From Chitinophagaceae bacterium UBA1953 (GTDB lineage: Bacteria > Bacteroidota > Bacteroidia > Chitinophagales > Chitinophagaceae), in NCBI GenBank assembly GCA_002336115.1, contig DDEN01000024.1, forward strand, positions 1-64,000: 64,000 bases of DNA, read 5' to 3'. Position numbers and translations under genes: made by a program. This document shows positions 44,423-51,783 of this stretch, one piece after another; within the stretch, counting starts at the first letter, position 1, and each line of letters starts with the position of its first letter. Below the pieces are notes generated by a model. It did no database searches. It was not told where the DNA came from and was given only the letters and a program-made list of their open reading frames with translations.

Positions 44423-45397
44423 TTATAAAACAGATACTCCTTGCTGTGCAATGGAAGTAACATATGTTTTATACTCAATGCCGAGACGATGAAACACATC
44501 CTGCATAATCCGTTCCACATTCTTTGCAAAGGTTTCATCGGTACACAGCATGAAAATGGAAGGACCACTTCCTGAAATTCCACCACCCAATGCACCCGCT
44601 TCTTTACTCTTATGTTTTATTTCATCAAAGCCGGGAATTAAAATACTGCGTACAGGTTCAATGATCACATCTTCCAGGCTGCGGCCAATTAAATCCGTAT
44701 CCCCTTTTTCAAAACCAGCAACAAGACCAGCAATATTTCCCCATTGTTTGATGGCATTTTTCAGCAACACTTCCTTGCGCAGAATCTGTCGTGCATCGCT
44801 GGTCTTTACTTCAATCTGCGGATGCACCACTGTTACAAACAAGGAAGGCGAATTCAACTGCACTATATCTAATGGATGAATGGAACGGATCAATGTAACA
44901 CCACCCGTAATACACGGAGTAATATTATCTGCATGTTTTACACTACTTGCCAGCTTTTCACCAAACATTGCAAACTGTACAAGATCATCGGTTGAAAATA
45001 TATTTCCCAGCAAATGATTGGCAGCAACAGCAGCACCGGCAGCACTTGCAGCACTGGAGCCCAAGCCACTTCCCGGCTTGATGTGTTTTTCTATTTCCAC
45101 TTCAAAGCCAAACTTATGACCCGTTTTTTCCATGATTTCAAGTAACACAACACCAGCAACATTTTTCTCAGCTTCTGTTGGAAGATTATACGCATCTTTG
45201 TTAGTGATGATCACTTTGGGTTCATCAATCAGTTTCAGCTTCATGATATCGTATGGTTCATCAAGCGCCATTCCAAGAATATCAAAACCACAAACAAGGT
45301 TGGCAACTGTTGCCGGACATTTAACAGTAACAGTTTGCCCCCCCGCCCCTAAAGGGGAGCTTTGAACATCCTGATTTATTTTTTCACTCAAACTCAT
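44423..45397 (-). CDS. thrB: Homoserine kinase
   Basis: 324 residues of the GHMP kinase superfamily. The motif PGSGLGSSAASAAGAAVAAN (ATP loop) is near residue 108, KCPATVANLVCGFDILG near the N-terminus, and GGGISGSGPSIF near the C-terminus. It phosphorylates homoserine on the way to threonine. The conserved core starts at TVTVKCPATVAN. It is preceded by an N-terminal extension whose end, SSPLGAGGQ, is encoded by a copy of the palindromic element (45337-45359). Confidence 0.95.
   Translation of the reverse strand: MSLSEKINQDVQSSPLGAGGQTVTVKCPATVANLVCGFDILGMALDEPYDIMKLKLIDEPKVIITNKDAYNLPTEAEKNVAGVVLLEIMEKTGHKFGFEVEIEKHIKPGSGLGSSAASAAGAAVAANHLLGNIFSTDDLVQFAMFGEKLASSVKHADNITPCITGGVTLIRSIHPLDIVQLNSPSLFVTVVHPQIEVKTSDARQILRKEVLLKNAIKQWGNIAGLVAGFEKGDTDLIGRSLEDVIIEPVRSILIPGFDEIKHKSKEAGALGGGISGSGPSIFMLCTDETFAKNVERIMQDVFHRLGIEYKTYVTSIAQQGVSVL
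45337..45359 (-). repeat. GGGG palindromic element inside thrB (in frame)
   Basis: The most diverged copy; on the sense strand CTCCCCTTTAGGGGCGGGGG with further G's, encoding S-P-L-G-A-G-G at the start of the conserved kinase domain. Confidence 0.8.
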
Positions 45398-45439
45398 TTT
45401 ATCTTATTTAAGCTTTTTAAAATTGAAACTCCTGCCTTA

Positions 45440-45461
45440 CTCCCCTTCAGGGGTTGGGGGC
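45440..45461 (+). repeat. GGGG palindromic element, intergenic copy (thrA-thrB gap)
   Basis: Identical to the copy at 34707-34728, ending directly at the thrA stop codon region. Its orientation is opposite to the in-gene copies. Confidence 0.85.
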
Positions 45462-47942
45462 TTATTTTTGTGCTGCTCTTAAAATATCTGCAAATACGCC
45501 GCTTGCTGTTACTTCAGCACCGGCACCAGCGCCTTTCACCACCATGGGTTGTTCTTTATAACGATCGGTATAGAATAACACCACATTATCTTTTCCATAT
45601 AAATGATACAGATCGTGCTGCGATGGAATATGCTGCAGTCCCACACTTGCTTTTCCGCCCCCATCCCCTGAAGGGGAGCTAATATAACTTGCAACAAATT
45701 TCAGCTTGCAGTTTTCAGCATTTGCTTTATCAAAAATGGCTTTGAAATGCGGCTCTTCTTTTTTCATGGCTTCATAAAAATCAGCCACACTTCCCTGCAT
45801 ACAACTTTCAGGTAAAAAGCCATTGCAGGCAATATCATCCATTTCCATCTGCACACCTGCTTCACGTGCAAGAATGAGGATCTTGCGCATCACATCTGTG
45901 CCACTTAAATCAAGACGTGGATCTGGTTCAGTGTAACCTTCATCCTGCGCCTGCTTCACCACTTCAGCAAAAGGTTTAGTACCATCGTAGTTATTAAACA
46001 CAAAGTTTAATGTACCGCTCAATACAGCTTCCATACGGTGAATGCTGTCGCCGCTGCGCATTAAATCGTTGAGTGTACCAATAATGGGCAAGCCTGCGCC
46101 AACATTGGTTTCAAACAAAAACGGCGCATTAAATTCGGTTGAAAGATGTTTGAGTTTTTTATAGTTGCTGAACTTCGATGAGGCAGCCACTTTGTTACAG
46201 GCCACCACAGCAATACTCTTTTCCAGCAACGATGCATATACATCAGCAATAGCAGCATTGGCCGTAACATCCACAAAAACGGAGTTACGTAAGTTTTTAT
46301 CAATGATGGATTGTACAAAACGCTGCAGGTTGGCATCAGCGCCATGCAGCAACAGTTCTTCCCATTTGCTTAAATCAACACCACTTTCATCAATAATCAT
46401 TTTACGGCTGTTACTTACACCTGCAATATTTACCTGCAGGCGCAGATGCTGTTCAAGAAACGATTGTTGTTTTTTCAACTGCTCCAGCAAACGTTTACCC
46501 ACATTACCAGTACCGGCAATGTATAAGTTTACCTGCTTGCGTGATGTTTCAAAAAATTCTTCGTGCAATACGTTCACTGCTTTGCGTACATCGGCAGTGG
46601 CAACAACAGCAGAAATATTCCGTTCAGTTGAACCTTGTGCAATGGCACGTATGTTTACACCGTTGCGGCCAAGTGCAGCAAACATCCGTCCGCTGATGCC
46701 TGTGTGGTGACGCATCTGGTCGCCAACAAGTGCTACGATTGATAAATCTTTTTCAATCTGCAGCGGGTTTACTTTATCAGTTACAATTTCATAGTCAAAT
46801 GCTTTATCAACTACTTCTTTTGCTTTGGCAGCATTGGCCACATCCACACCCACACAAATTGAATGTTCAGACGAACCTTGTGTAATGAGGATAACGTTGA
46901 TCTGTGTATTGGCCAGCGCTGCAAACAACCTGCTGCTGAAACCGGGAATACCAATCATACCACTGCCTTCAAGACTTAACAAGGCAAGTGAGTTGATGCT
47001 TGAAATTCCGGTAATAATACCTCCATCCCCTGAAGGGGTGTAAGAAGAATCTTTATTTTCAATCACAGTTCCGTGATCATTAGCAGCAAAAGTATTTTTA
47101 ATCCATACCGGAATTTTCTTTGCAAGAACAGGTTGAATGGTTGGCGGGTAAATCACTTTTGCACCAAAGTGCGAAAGCTCCATTGCTTCCTGGTACGAAA
47201 TAGAAGGAATAATCTTTGCATTGGCCACCCAACGTGGGTCGGCCGTCATCATACCACTCACATCAGTCCATATTTCAAGCGATGATGCATCAACAGCCGC
47301 TGCTAAAATGGCTGCTGTGTAATCCGATCCGCCACGACCAAGTGTTGTGGTAACACCCGCTGCATCACTGGCAATAAAGCCGGGAACAACAATTAATTTT
47401 TCTGCACTGCTCTCTACAAATGCTTTTACCTGTTCGTTGGTAATAGCAAAATCAACGGCTGCATTGCTGTAGTTGGAGTTGGTGCGTATCAGTTCTCTTG
47501 CATCTTTCCAAACCGACTTTGTTCCGTTTGAACTGAAGGCTGCATTGATGATGGTGGACGATAACAACTCACCATAACTTACCAGTTTATCTTTTGTGCG
47601 TAATGATGATTCGCCCAGTAAAAAAATACCATTGCAGATGTCTTCAATTTCGTTGCAGTATTTTTTCACCATGCTCAGCACACTGCTCTGGTTCTGCACC
47701 GGTATCAGTTGCTTTACCGTATCAAGATGTCTTGTTTCAATTTCCTTCAGCACATCTTTGTACGTTTCATCCGTAGCCGAAGCCTTTGTACCACAGTTCA
47801 GCAACAAGTCGGTAGTACCGCTCATTGCACTTACCACAAGCATTACAGATGAGTTGCTGAGCCTGCCTTTCACAATTTCAACAACCTGTTTCATCGCATC
47901 TGCACTTCCCATTGAAGTGCCACCAAATTTTAAAACCAGCAT
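45462..47942 (-). CDS. thrA: Bifunctional aspartokinase I / homoserine dehydrogenase I
   Basis: 826 residues. The aspartokinase domain starts MLVLKFGGTSMGSADAMKQV, with the substrate segment TLGRGGSDYTAAILA at about 210. Two ACT domains follow (about 310-460). The homoserine dehydrogenase domain opens with NLYIAGTGNVGKRLLEQL (about 467) and contains ETNVGAGLPIIGTLNDL. It catalyses the first and third steps toward threonine. It has two insertions of the palindromic element, giving SYTPSGDGG before the first ACT region and SSPSGDGGG near the C-terminus. A Thr-rich leader peptide lies upstream, so threonine attenuation is likely. Confidence 0.95.
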   Translation of the reverse strand: MLVLKFGGTSMGSADAMKQVVEIVKGRLSNSSVMLVVSAMSGTTDLLLNCGTKASATDETYKDVLKEIETRHLDTVKQLIPVQNQSSVLSMVKKYCNEIEDICNGIFLLGESSLRTKDKLVSYGELLSSTIINAAFSSNGTKSVWKDARELIRTNSNYSNAAVDFAITNEQVKAFVESSAEKLIVVPGFIASDAAGVTTTLGRGGSDYTAAILAAAVDASSLEIWTDVSGMMTADPRWVANAKIIPSISYQEAMELSHFGAKVIYPPTIQPVLAKKIPVWIKNTFAANDHGTVIENKDSSYTPSGDGGIITGISSINSLALLSLEGSGMIGIPGFSSRLFAALANTQINVILITQGSSEHSICVGVDVANAAKAKEVVDKAFDYEIVTDKVNPLQIEKDLSIVALVGDQMRHHTGISGRMFAALGRNGVNIRAIAQGSTERNISAVVATADVRKAVNVLHEEFFETSRKQVNLYIAGTGNVGKRLLEQLKKQQSFLEQHLRLQVNIAGVSNSRKMIIDESGVDLSKWEELLLHGADANLQRFVQSIIDKNLRNSVFVDVTANAAIADVYASLLEKSIAVVACNKVAASSKFSNYKKLKHLSTEFNAPFLFETNVGAGLPIIGTLNDLMRSGDSIHRMEAVLSGTLNFVFNNYDGTKPFAEVVKQAQDEGYTEPDPRLDLSGTDVMRKILILAREAGVQMEMDDIACNGFLPESCMQGSVADFYEAMKKEEPHFKAIFDKANAENCKLKFVASYISSPSGDGGGKASVGLQHIPSQHDLYHLYGKDNVVLFYTDRYKEQPMVVKGAGAGAEVTASGVFADILRAAQK
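45657..45678 (-). repeat. GGGG palindromic element inside thrA, C-terminal copy (in frame)
   Basis: On the sense strand CTCCCCTTCAGGGGATGGGG plus GC, encoding S-P-S-G-D-G-G between ASYIS and GKASVGLQ. Confidence 0.9.
47019..47040 (-). repeat. GGGG palindromic element inside thrA, central copy (in frame)
   Basis: On the sense strand CACCCCTTCAGGGGATGGAG plus GT, encoding T-P-S-G-D-G-G between NKDSSY and IITGISSINS. Confidence 0.85.
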
Positions 47943-48024
47943 ATAAATTAAGATAAACGTTTAGTAAATAAAGAGAGAACCTTTTGTTTTGCAGCGTGTT
48001 GCCCAGGGGGTAATATGAGTATAT

Positions 48025-48045
48025 ACAATCCGCTTAGCGGATTGT
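48025..48045 (-). promoter_or_regulatory. Hairpin centred on the leader-peptide stop codon
   Basis: ACAATCCGC pairs perfectly with GCGGATTGT; the three-base loop is the TAA stop of the leader peptide. A competing pairing exists: GGTTGTA (48097-48103) with TACAACC (48049-48055) inside the Thr codons. No T-run follows, so it is not a simple intrinsic terminator. Confidence 0.65.
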
Positions 48046-48111
48046 TGTGGTTGTAGTTGTTGTGCCAGTAAGCACAGCAAAAGAGTAATATGTAGTTACA
48101 ACCTGTTTCAT
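48034..48111 (-). CDS. thrL: Threonine operon leader peptide
   Basis: 25 codons starting ATG at 48111: MKQVVTTYYSFAVLTG, then seven consecutive Thr codons (ACA ACA ACT ACA ACC ACA ACA), then Ile and Arg and a TAA at 48034. Ten of 25 residues are Thr. It ends 91 bases before thrA on the same strand. This is the design of the enterobacterial thrL attenuator, where scarce Thr-tRNA or Ile-tRNA stalls the ribosome and alters leader folding. A possible promoter (TTG, 19 bases, TATCTTCA at 48119-48148) would give an almost leaderless transcript. Sequence evidence is direct; the regulatory mechanism is inferred. Confidence 0.75.
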   Translation of the reverse strand: MKQVVTTYYSFAVLTGTTTTTTTIR

Positions 48112-48167
48112 GTGGGCGTGAAGATAAACAGCAATGCCCATACAACAAGCGTTAGCTGAGGAGAAAT

Positions 48168-48191
48168 ATTGTCTGAACCGGGATTTGGGTG
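48168..48191 (+). repeat. Dispersed repeat beginning attgtctgaaccggg, copy 1
   Basis: 24 bases identical to 48348-48371, located exactly 180 bases apart. It runs directly into a copy of the GAT-rich repeat. Confidence 0.7.
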
Positions 48192-48212
48192 AATTTTATG
48201 GATGAAGAGGAT

Positions 48213-48257
48213 AATAGAAACACTGATGACGCTGATAAAACAGATGAACGCAGATAG
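48213..48257 (+). repeat. Dispersed GAT-rich repeat, copy 3
   Basis: Starts aatagaaacactgatgacgc and continues tgataaaacagatgaacgca; closest to the copy at 51597-51639. Confidence 0.7.
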
Positions 48258-48347
48258 GAAAAACAATTTTTTATGTTACCGGCTATAGTATTTCATGGCA
48301 TCACCTGTTGCGTCGCACACTTGTACGTACTGTAATTCTGTGCAGCA

Positions 48348-48371
48348 ATTGTCTGAACCGGGATTTGGGTG
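48348..48371 (+). repeat. Dispersed repeat beginning attgtctgaaccggg, copy 2
   Basis: Identical 24-base match to 48168-48191, followed here by gattggatggattaagaag. A partial third trace (aaccgggatt) is at 48443. Confidence 0.7.
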
Positions 48372-48535
48372 GATTGGATGGATTAAGAAGATTAATTTGC
48401 TTTGCCTGTTTTTGTTTCGTGTGCCACGAACCAAGGCTTATAACCGGGATTTATCTGAATGGCATCATGTGACCCGAAAATGCAGCGGAACACTTGCGCC
48501 TGAAACTGGATGAGTCATAATTACGCTCTGCAAAG

Positions 48536-48958
48536 TCATTTATTTAGTTTATCAACTTCATCCTGATATTTCTGATCCCAGATAAAGTCAATCTCAAATT
48601 TTCCAGATGGGTATAAAAGAAATTTTAATTTGTTCCAAGGGTTTTCTTTTTCCTTAGCCATATCAATATACAAGTCATGTATTTTGATGGAAAAAAGATA
48701 ACCAAAGTTTGAATCATCCATTGCCTTTTCCTCCCCATTTTTATTAATATAAAACCCCTTAACACTTGTATACTTATTTAATCTACAAACATCCAAAGTT
48801 GCAAATTCCCAAGCTTCGTTTATTGAATCTGCAATGGTTTTCCCTATTTCAAAATAGATTTCTTCTTTTGTCATATTTCCGTATATATTTTCCCACTGGC
48901 TCTCACAGGCAAGCATCCCGCTTGTGCCTATCCTTAAGTAATCATTTTCTTTCCTCAC
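48536..48958 (-). CDS. Hypothetical protein, possibly immunity-like
   Basis: 140 residues, opening from a GTG at 48958 (or TTG at 48961); an in-frame stop lies directly upstream and no ATG is available, so the 5' end may be lost. It is cytoplasmic and acidic, with FEIDFIWDQKYQDEVDKL near the C-terminus. The general pattern (short, acidic, orphan, in a repeat-rich gap) recalls YezG/DUF600-type immunity proteins of polymorphic toxins, but no toxin is present. The assignment is weak. Confidence 0.45.
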   Translation of the reverse strand: MRKENDYLRIGTSGMLACESQWENIYGNMTKEEIYFEIGKTIADSINEAWEFATLDVCRLNKYTSVKGFYINKNGEEKAMDDSNFGYLFSIKIHDLYIDMAKEKENPWNKLKFLLYPSGKFEIDFIWDQKYQDEVDKLNK

Positions 48959-49050
48959 CAATCAAATCATCACTTCCAAATTTACAGGTTTGCAGTGCAT
49001 AAAAAATTTCACAACTTCTTCATTCAATCACAAAAAAATAAACCAACAAA

Positions 49051-49080
49051 AAAAGCCCCGACCGAAGCGTCGGGGCTTTT
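49051..49080 (-). terminator. Intrinsic terminator, 12-bp stem
   Basis: aaaagccccgac and gtcggggctttt around cgaagc, followed on the minus strand by ttttg. It ends the regulatory-domain gene. Confidence 0.9.
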
Positions 49081-49101
49081 AAGTTCAACTATCTATCAGT
49101 A

Positions 49102-50013
49102 TTAAACCGGCAAGGGCACAAGCGTTGTGTTAAGCGTGGTGGTTTGTCCTAACGTAACAACCACGGCTGTTTGGGTTTTGTTGTTGTAACCTGCAAGTAC
49201 CGTAAAGGCAATTGTATAAGTGCCCGGCACCGGAACCTTAAGCACATACTCACCCGTTGCATTGGTGGTGGCAGTATAAGGTTCATCAACCACCTGCACG
49301 GTAACATTGGCAATGGGCTGACCGGTTTCACTATCGGTAACCGTACCTGTAACCTGCGTGGCCGATGTGGCAGCATCCAGTATAATCCTGTTTTGTTTGT
49401 ATGCAGTATAAAACTCAGGATTATCAGCTTTAAACTGCAGGGCAACCTTATCCATCTGCAGTTTTAATAAAGCATCGGCATCTTTAAACAGGTTTTTCAT
49501 GGTTTCGCTGTAAGATGTGCGTTGCGTTACAGCATTGCGTGGCGTGGCAATAACAGCAGCATACTCTTCGGTAGCATCAGCAAGGTCGCTCAGCAAACCG
49601 TTGCTAACGCCATAAGGTACCAGCGATGCCTGGTGTGCAGTGGCCGCATTGTGGATGTTGTTGCAAATGGGCACCACCATTTCATCACGCATATTGCGTA
49701 AATCAGTCGCAGTAAAATTTACCTGCTCCTTCAGTGTGTTGTTCGATGTGGCAGCAGCAAAAGAAAACACAGCCGAACTTACCTGCAAGGCAAGATCGGT
49801 TGCGGCTTTGCGCACCTGTGCCTTATCCATGGTAACACCGGTAATGGCCTGTGCCTCGTTTTGTGCAGCAGCAACAAGATCGTTGTAAATACTGCGTAAG
49901 GTGGTTGCCTGTGTGGCAAAAGCGGGTACGGTGGAGGTGATTGTTGGGTTTGCTTCGGCATGTGTAAGCACGGCATTGTACATGCTTAGTTTTGCCTCAT
50001 AACGTGCATTCAT
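49102..50013 (-). CDS. Helical protein with C-terminal carboxypeptidase-regulatory domain
   Basis: 303 residues. Residues about 1-215 are helical and Ala/Thr-rich (LVAAAQNEAQAITGVTMDKA), with no signal peptide. The last 85 residues form a carboxypeptidase-regulatory-like beta sandwich (VTGTVTDSETGQPIANVTV, ATGEYVLKVPVPGTYTIAF). Codon use here is more GC-rich and repetitive than in neighbours. The combination of a cytoplasmic-looking helical part with a typically extracellular beta domain is odd. Function unknown; its terminator is strong. Confidence 0.6.
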   Translation of the reverse strand: MNARYEAKLSMYNAVLTHAEANPTITSTVPAFATQATTLRSIYNDLVAAAQNEAQAITGVTMDKAQVRKAATDLALQVSSAVFSFAAATSNNTLKEQVNFTATDLRNMRDEMVVPICNNIHNAATAHQASLVPYGVSNGLLSDLADATEEYAAVIATPRNAVTQRTSYSETMKNLFKDADALLKLQMDKVALQFKADNPEFYTAYKQNRIILDAATSATQVTGTVTDSETGQPIANVTVQVVDEPYTATTNATGEYVLKVPVPGTYTIAFTVLAGYNNKTQTAVVVTLGQTTTLNTTLVPLPV

Positions 50014-50204
50014 AAATGAAATTTTTGGTTAAGAATAATGTTTCAGACATTAAAATAATCTTCATTTGTAATCTTTGCAATACCACAAAGCGGTAGTTTT
50101 TACTGCTGTGTTCATTTTGGTAATAACTGTGCAAACGGACAAAAACCGCCTCACACCCGCAAATACACTTATAAAGGGGCAAAAACAGCCTAATACCCTC
50201 ATAT
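50014..50204. other. Leader region of the regulatory-domain gene with a 39-bp near-duplication
   Basis: Contains two similar blocks in tandem (starting gacaaaaaccgcctcacacc at about 50138 and ggcaaaaacagcctaatacc at about 50178). They run directly into the 21-bp repeat array. No gene seen. Confidence 0.4.
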
Positions 50205-50224
50205 TTATATAGTTGGAAAGGCAT

Positions 50225-50665
50225 TTACATTGAATGGATAGCCATTTACATTGGATGGAAGACCTCTTACACTGACTGGATAGCAGTTTACACCGACTGG
50301 ATGGCAGCTTACATCGGCTGGAAGAACATTTACATTCGATGGATAGTCATTTACATTGGCTGAACGACAACTTACACTGACTGGATAGCAGTTTACACTG
50401 CATGGATGGCAGTTTACATTGGCTGGAAAGCCATCTACAAAGGCTGGAAAAACAACTACAATAAAAAAGCAGGCAACTCCACCCGCTGAAAAGCCAAATG
50501 CAGCAAATGAAAAATCAATTACAAAAGCTGGAAAAGCAACTACACTCAATCAACAAGCAGCTGCATAAACTGCAAAGCCATCTGCACACAAAAAACAACC
50601 ACCTGCACCAAATGAAAAGCAATCTGCAAACGCTGGAAAAACAAATCAATTCAATGAATAACTAA
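50225..50665 (+). repeat. 21-bp tandem array encoding degenerate leucine heptads
   Basis: Exactly 21 consecutive units of 21 bases. Read from 50225, nearly every unit encodes Leu-His/Gln-x-Leu/Met-x-x-x, a coiled-coil heptad: LHWMEDL, LHRLDGS, LHRLEEH, LHWLESH, LQRLEKQ and so on. Four units hold stops: TGA in units 1, 3 and 8 (each at the position where sister units have TGG) and TAA in unit 12. Units 14-21 are stop-free and end in a natural TAA. Another plus frame and one minus frame are also fairly open, as expected for a repeat with a period divisible by three. It is either a decayed coiled-coil gene or a minisatellite. Confidence 0.85.
50498..50665 (+). CDS. Possible 55-aa coiled-coil protein (stop-free end of the repeat array)
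   Basis: Starts with ATG at the 14th unit and encodes eight heptads: MQQMKNQ, LQKLEKQ, LHSINKQ, LHKLQSH, LHTKNNH, LHQMKSN, LQTLEKQ, INSMNN. Leu or Met fill the a and most d positions, so a parallel coiled coil is plausible. No ribosome-binding site is evident. It may be the surviving end of a longer gene whose upstream units have acquired stops. Confidence 0.4.
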   Translation: MQQMKNQLQKLEKQLHSINKQLHKLQSHLHTKNNHLHQMKSNLQTLEKQINSMNN

Positions 50666-50689
50666 CTTTATAATCTGCACAAGCGGGAT

Positions 50690-51418
50690 TTATCGATATA
50701 GTTTGATTAACGAAATGACTTTATTCTTTGCTAACTCGTATTCAGTTTTGTCCAATGAAATATCATTCTTAGAAAGAATATAATATTTCCCTTTATCCGT
50801 AGTTATAGATTTTATATCATTTAAAGTTTTTTCATTAGTAGGTAAGCTATTATTTGAAAAATAAGTAACCCAGCCAAAAACTATGTTTGATTCTTTAGCA
50901 GCCTGCAAAACTTCTGAATTTAAAAAATAAACACCGCCTTTAACAGCGTTAGCAACCGTAGTCATTAGCATAAAAGTATTAAGCATCCATTCAAAGTCCA
51001 TTAACATTTTTTTCGGGAAATTAAAATTTCCGATTGAGTTACTATTGTTTGACCCAAGTCTAAATGTCAGGTAAAAATCTTCATTTTCAAGAATACTAAA
51101 AGAAGTTATCCATGAAAATCCAAATGGTGAGAACCAATTTACATCAGGATTAATTACCCCATCATACTTTAAAATATCATTTCTAGATAAATCAAGAATT
51201 ATTTCTGACAAGAGTTTTACACATTTTTCATCTGAAAAATCTTTAATATCAAAAGCAACACTTTCGCATCCATCTTTGGACATAATAAAATTGCTGAAAT
51301 TCTTATCAACTTGACATAATCCTTTAATTAATGCCAAATATTCCACAGCTATTTCTTTAATAGGTTTAATGCCATCATTAAGCTTAATTGAAAGAGAAAA
51401 TAAATATGGCCTTTTCAT
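50690..51418 (-). CDS. Hypothetical protein, possibly immunity-like
   Basis: 242 residues, soluble, clearly more AT-rich than its neighbours, suggesting transfer. It contains KRPYLFSLSIKLNDG at the start and ESNIVFGWVTYFSNNS near residue 185. The latter resembles the GWxTYFS segment of Imm52-type immunity proteins, which I offer with low confidence. No toxin gene lies nearby. It is an orphan in the repeat-rich interval. Confidence 0.5.
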   Translation of the reverse strand: MKRPYLFSLSIKLNDGIKPIKEIAVEYLALIKGLCQVDKNFSNFIMSKDGCESVAFDIKDFSDEKCVKLLSEIILDLSRNDILKYDGVINPDVNWFSPFGFSWITSFSILENEDFYLTFRLGSNNSNSIGNFNFPKKMLMDFEWMLNTFMLMTTVANAVKGGVYFLNSEVLQAAKESNIVFGWVTYFSNNSLPTNEKTLNDIKSITTDKGKYYILSKNDISLDKTEYELAKNKVISLIKLYR

Positions 51419-51448
51419 TTGGTTTTATTAATGTATGTTGAACCTTCT

Positions 51449-51580
51449 GGCGCAGGACTCCCGACCTGATGCCATACGTAACTAAGTTTAAATTAAAAAG
51501 AGTTTATTGCTAAGTTATAGTAAAGATCATTGCACCTGCAAACAAGTAACATGAAAGTTACAGGTAAGGAAACCTGCGCC
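51449..51580. repeat. Palindromic-ended element (MITE-like), 132 bp
   Basis: Bounded by ggcgcagg and cctgcgcc (perfect eight-base terminal inverted repeats). Directly inside the left end is actcccgac, which the element at 51782-51835 also carries inside one end as tctcccgac. Confidence 0.45.
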
Positions 51581-51596
51581 GGGAAAATGCATAATA

Positions 51597-51639
51597 ATAG
51601 AAACACTGATGACGCTGATGGAACAGATGAACGCAGATA
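51597..51639 (+). repeat. Dispersed GAT-rich repeat, copy 4
   Basis: atagaaacactgatgacgct continuing gatggaacagatgaacgcag; nearly identical to copy 3. Confidence 0.7.
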
Positions 51640-51654
51640 AAACCAAAAGAAAAA

Positions 51655-51700
51655 ATCAGTGCAAATCCGTTGCATCTGTTTAATCTGTGTTTCTATTTCC
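51655..51700 (-). repeat. Dispersed GAT-rich repeat, inverted copy
   Basis: Reverse complement reads ggaaatagaaacacagatta and continues aacagatgcaacggatttgc. With copy 4 it forms an inverted pair separated by about 15 bases. Confidence 0.65.
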
Positions 51701-51702
51701 AA

Positions 51703-51783
51703 TTACAACGCATCCAATGCCTTCTTCACTGTTCCGTGTTTCAGTAACAGGTCTTTTGCTTTTTCGTAATCCGTAAGGCCGCT
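51703..51783 (-). pseudogene. 3' remnant of a gene, MurQ-like tail
   Basis: About 26 codons in one frame reading SGLTDYEKAKDLLLKHGTVK then KALDAL and a TAA at 51703. The pattern (two short helices, EEAxxLLxxHG.V..AL) resembles the C-terminal end of N-acetylmuramic acid 6-phosphate etherases. Upstream, the frame enters the palindromic element at 51782-51835, so the rest of the gene is gone. Identification is tentative because the fragment is short. Confidence 0.35.

Larger units (their letters stand above)
47943..48535. other. thr leader region and repeat-rich gap
   Basis: From thrA outwards it holds the thr leader peptide with its hairpin, a possible promoter, one GAT-rich repeat, and two copies of another repeat 180 bases apart. 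The remaining sequence to 48,535 has no gene I can support. Confidence 0.6.

Noticed and set aside
44423..44595. Minus-strand ORF overlapping the thrB 3' end
   Set aside because: Shadow frame of thrB and the triple palindrome; no independent support.
47948..48148. 66-codon minus-strand ORF overlapping the thr leader
   Set aside because: Different frame from the Thr-rich leader, no ribosome-binding site and no protein-like content.
50225..50497. Use of TGA as Trp (alternative genetic code)
   Set aside because: TGA is the normal stop of many intact genes here (for example traN and prfC), and unit 12 has a TAA as well.
50205..50549. Minus-strand ORF of 114 codons with V-N-x-x-P-x-x heptads
   Set aside because: It is the antisense of the 21-bp repeat array; any such array stays open in several frames. 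The plus-strand leucine heptads are more protein-like and have a natural end.
50225..50665. CRISPR array
   Set aside because: Units are contiguous and degenerate with no constant repeat and unique spacers, and there are no cas genes.
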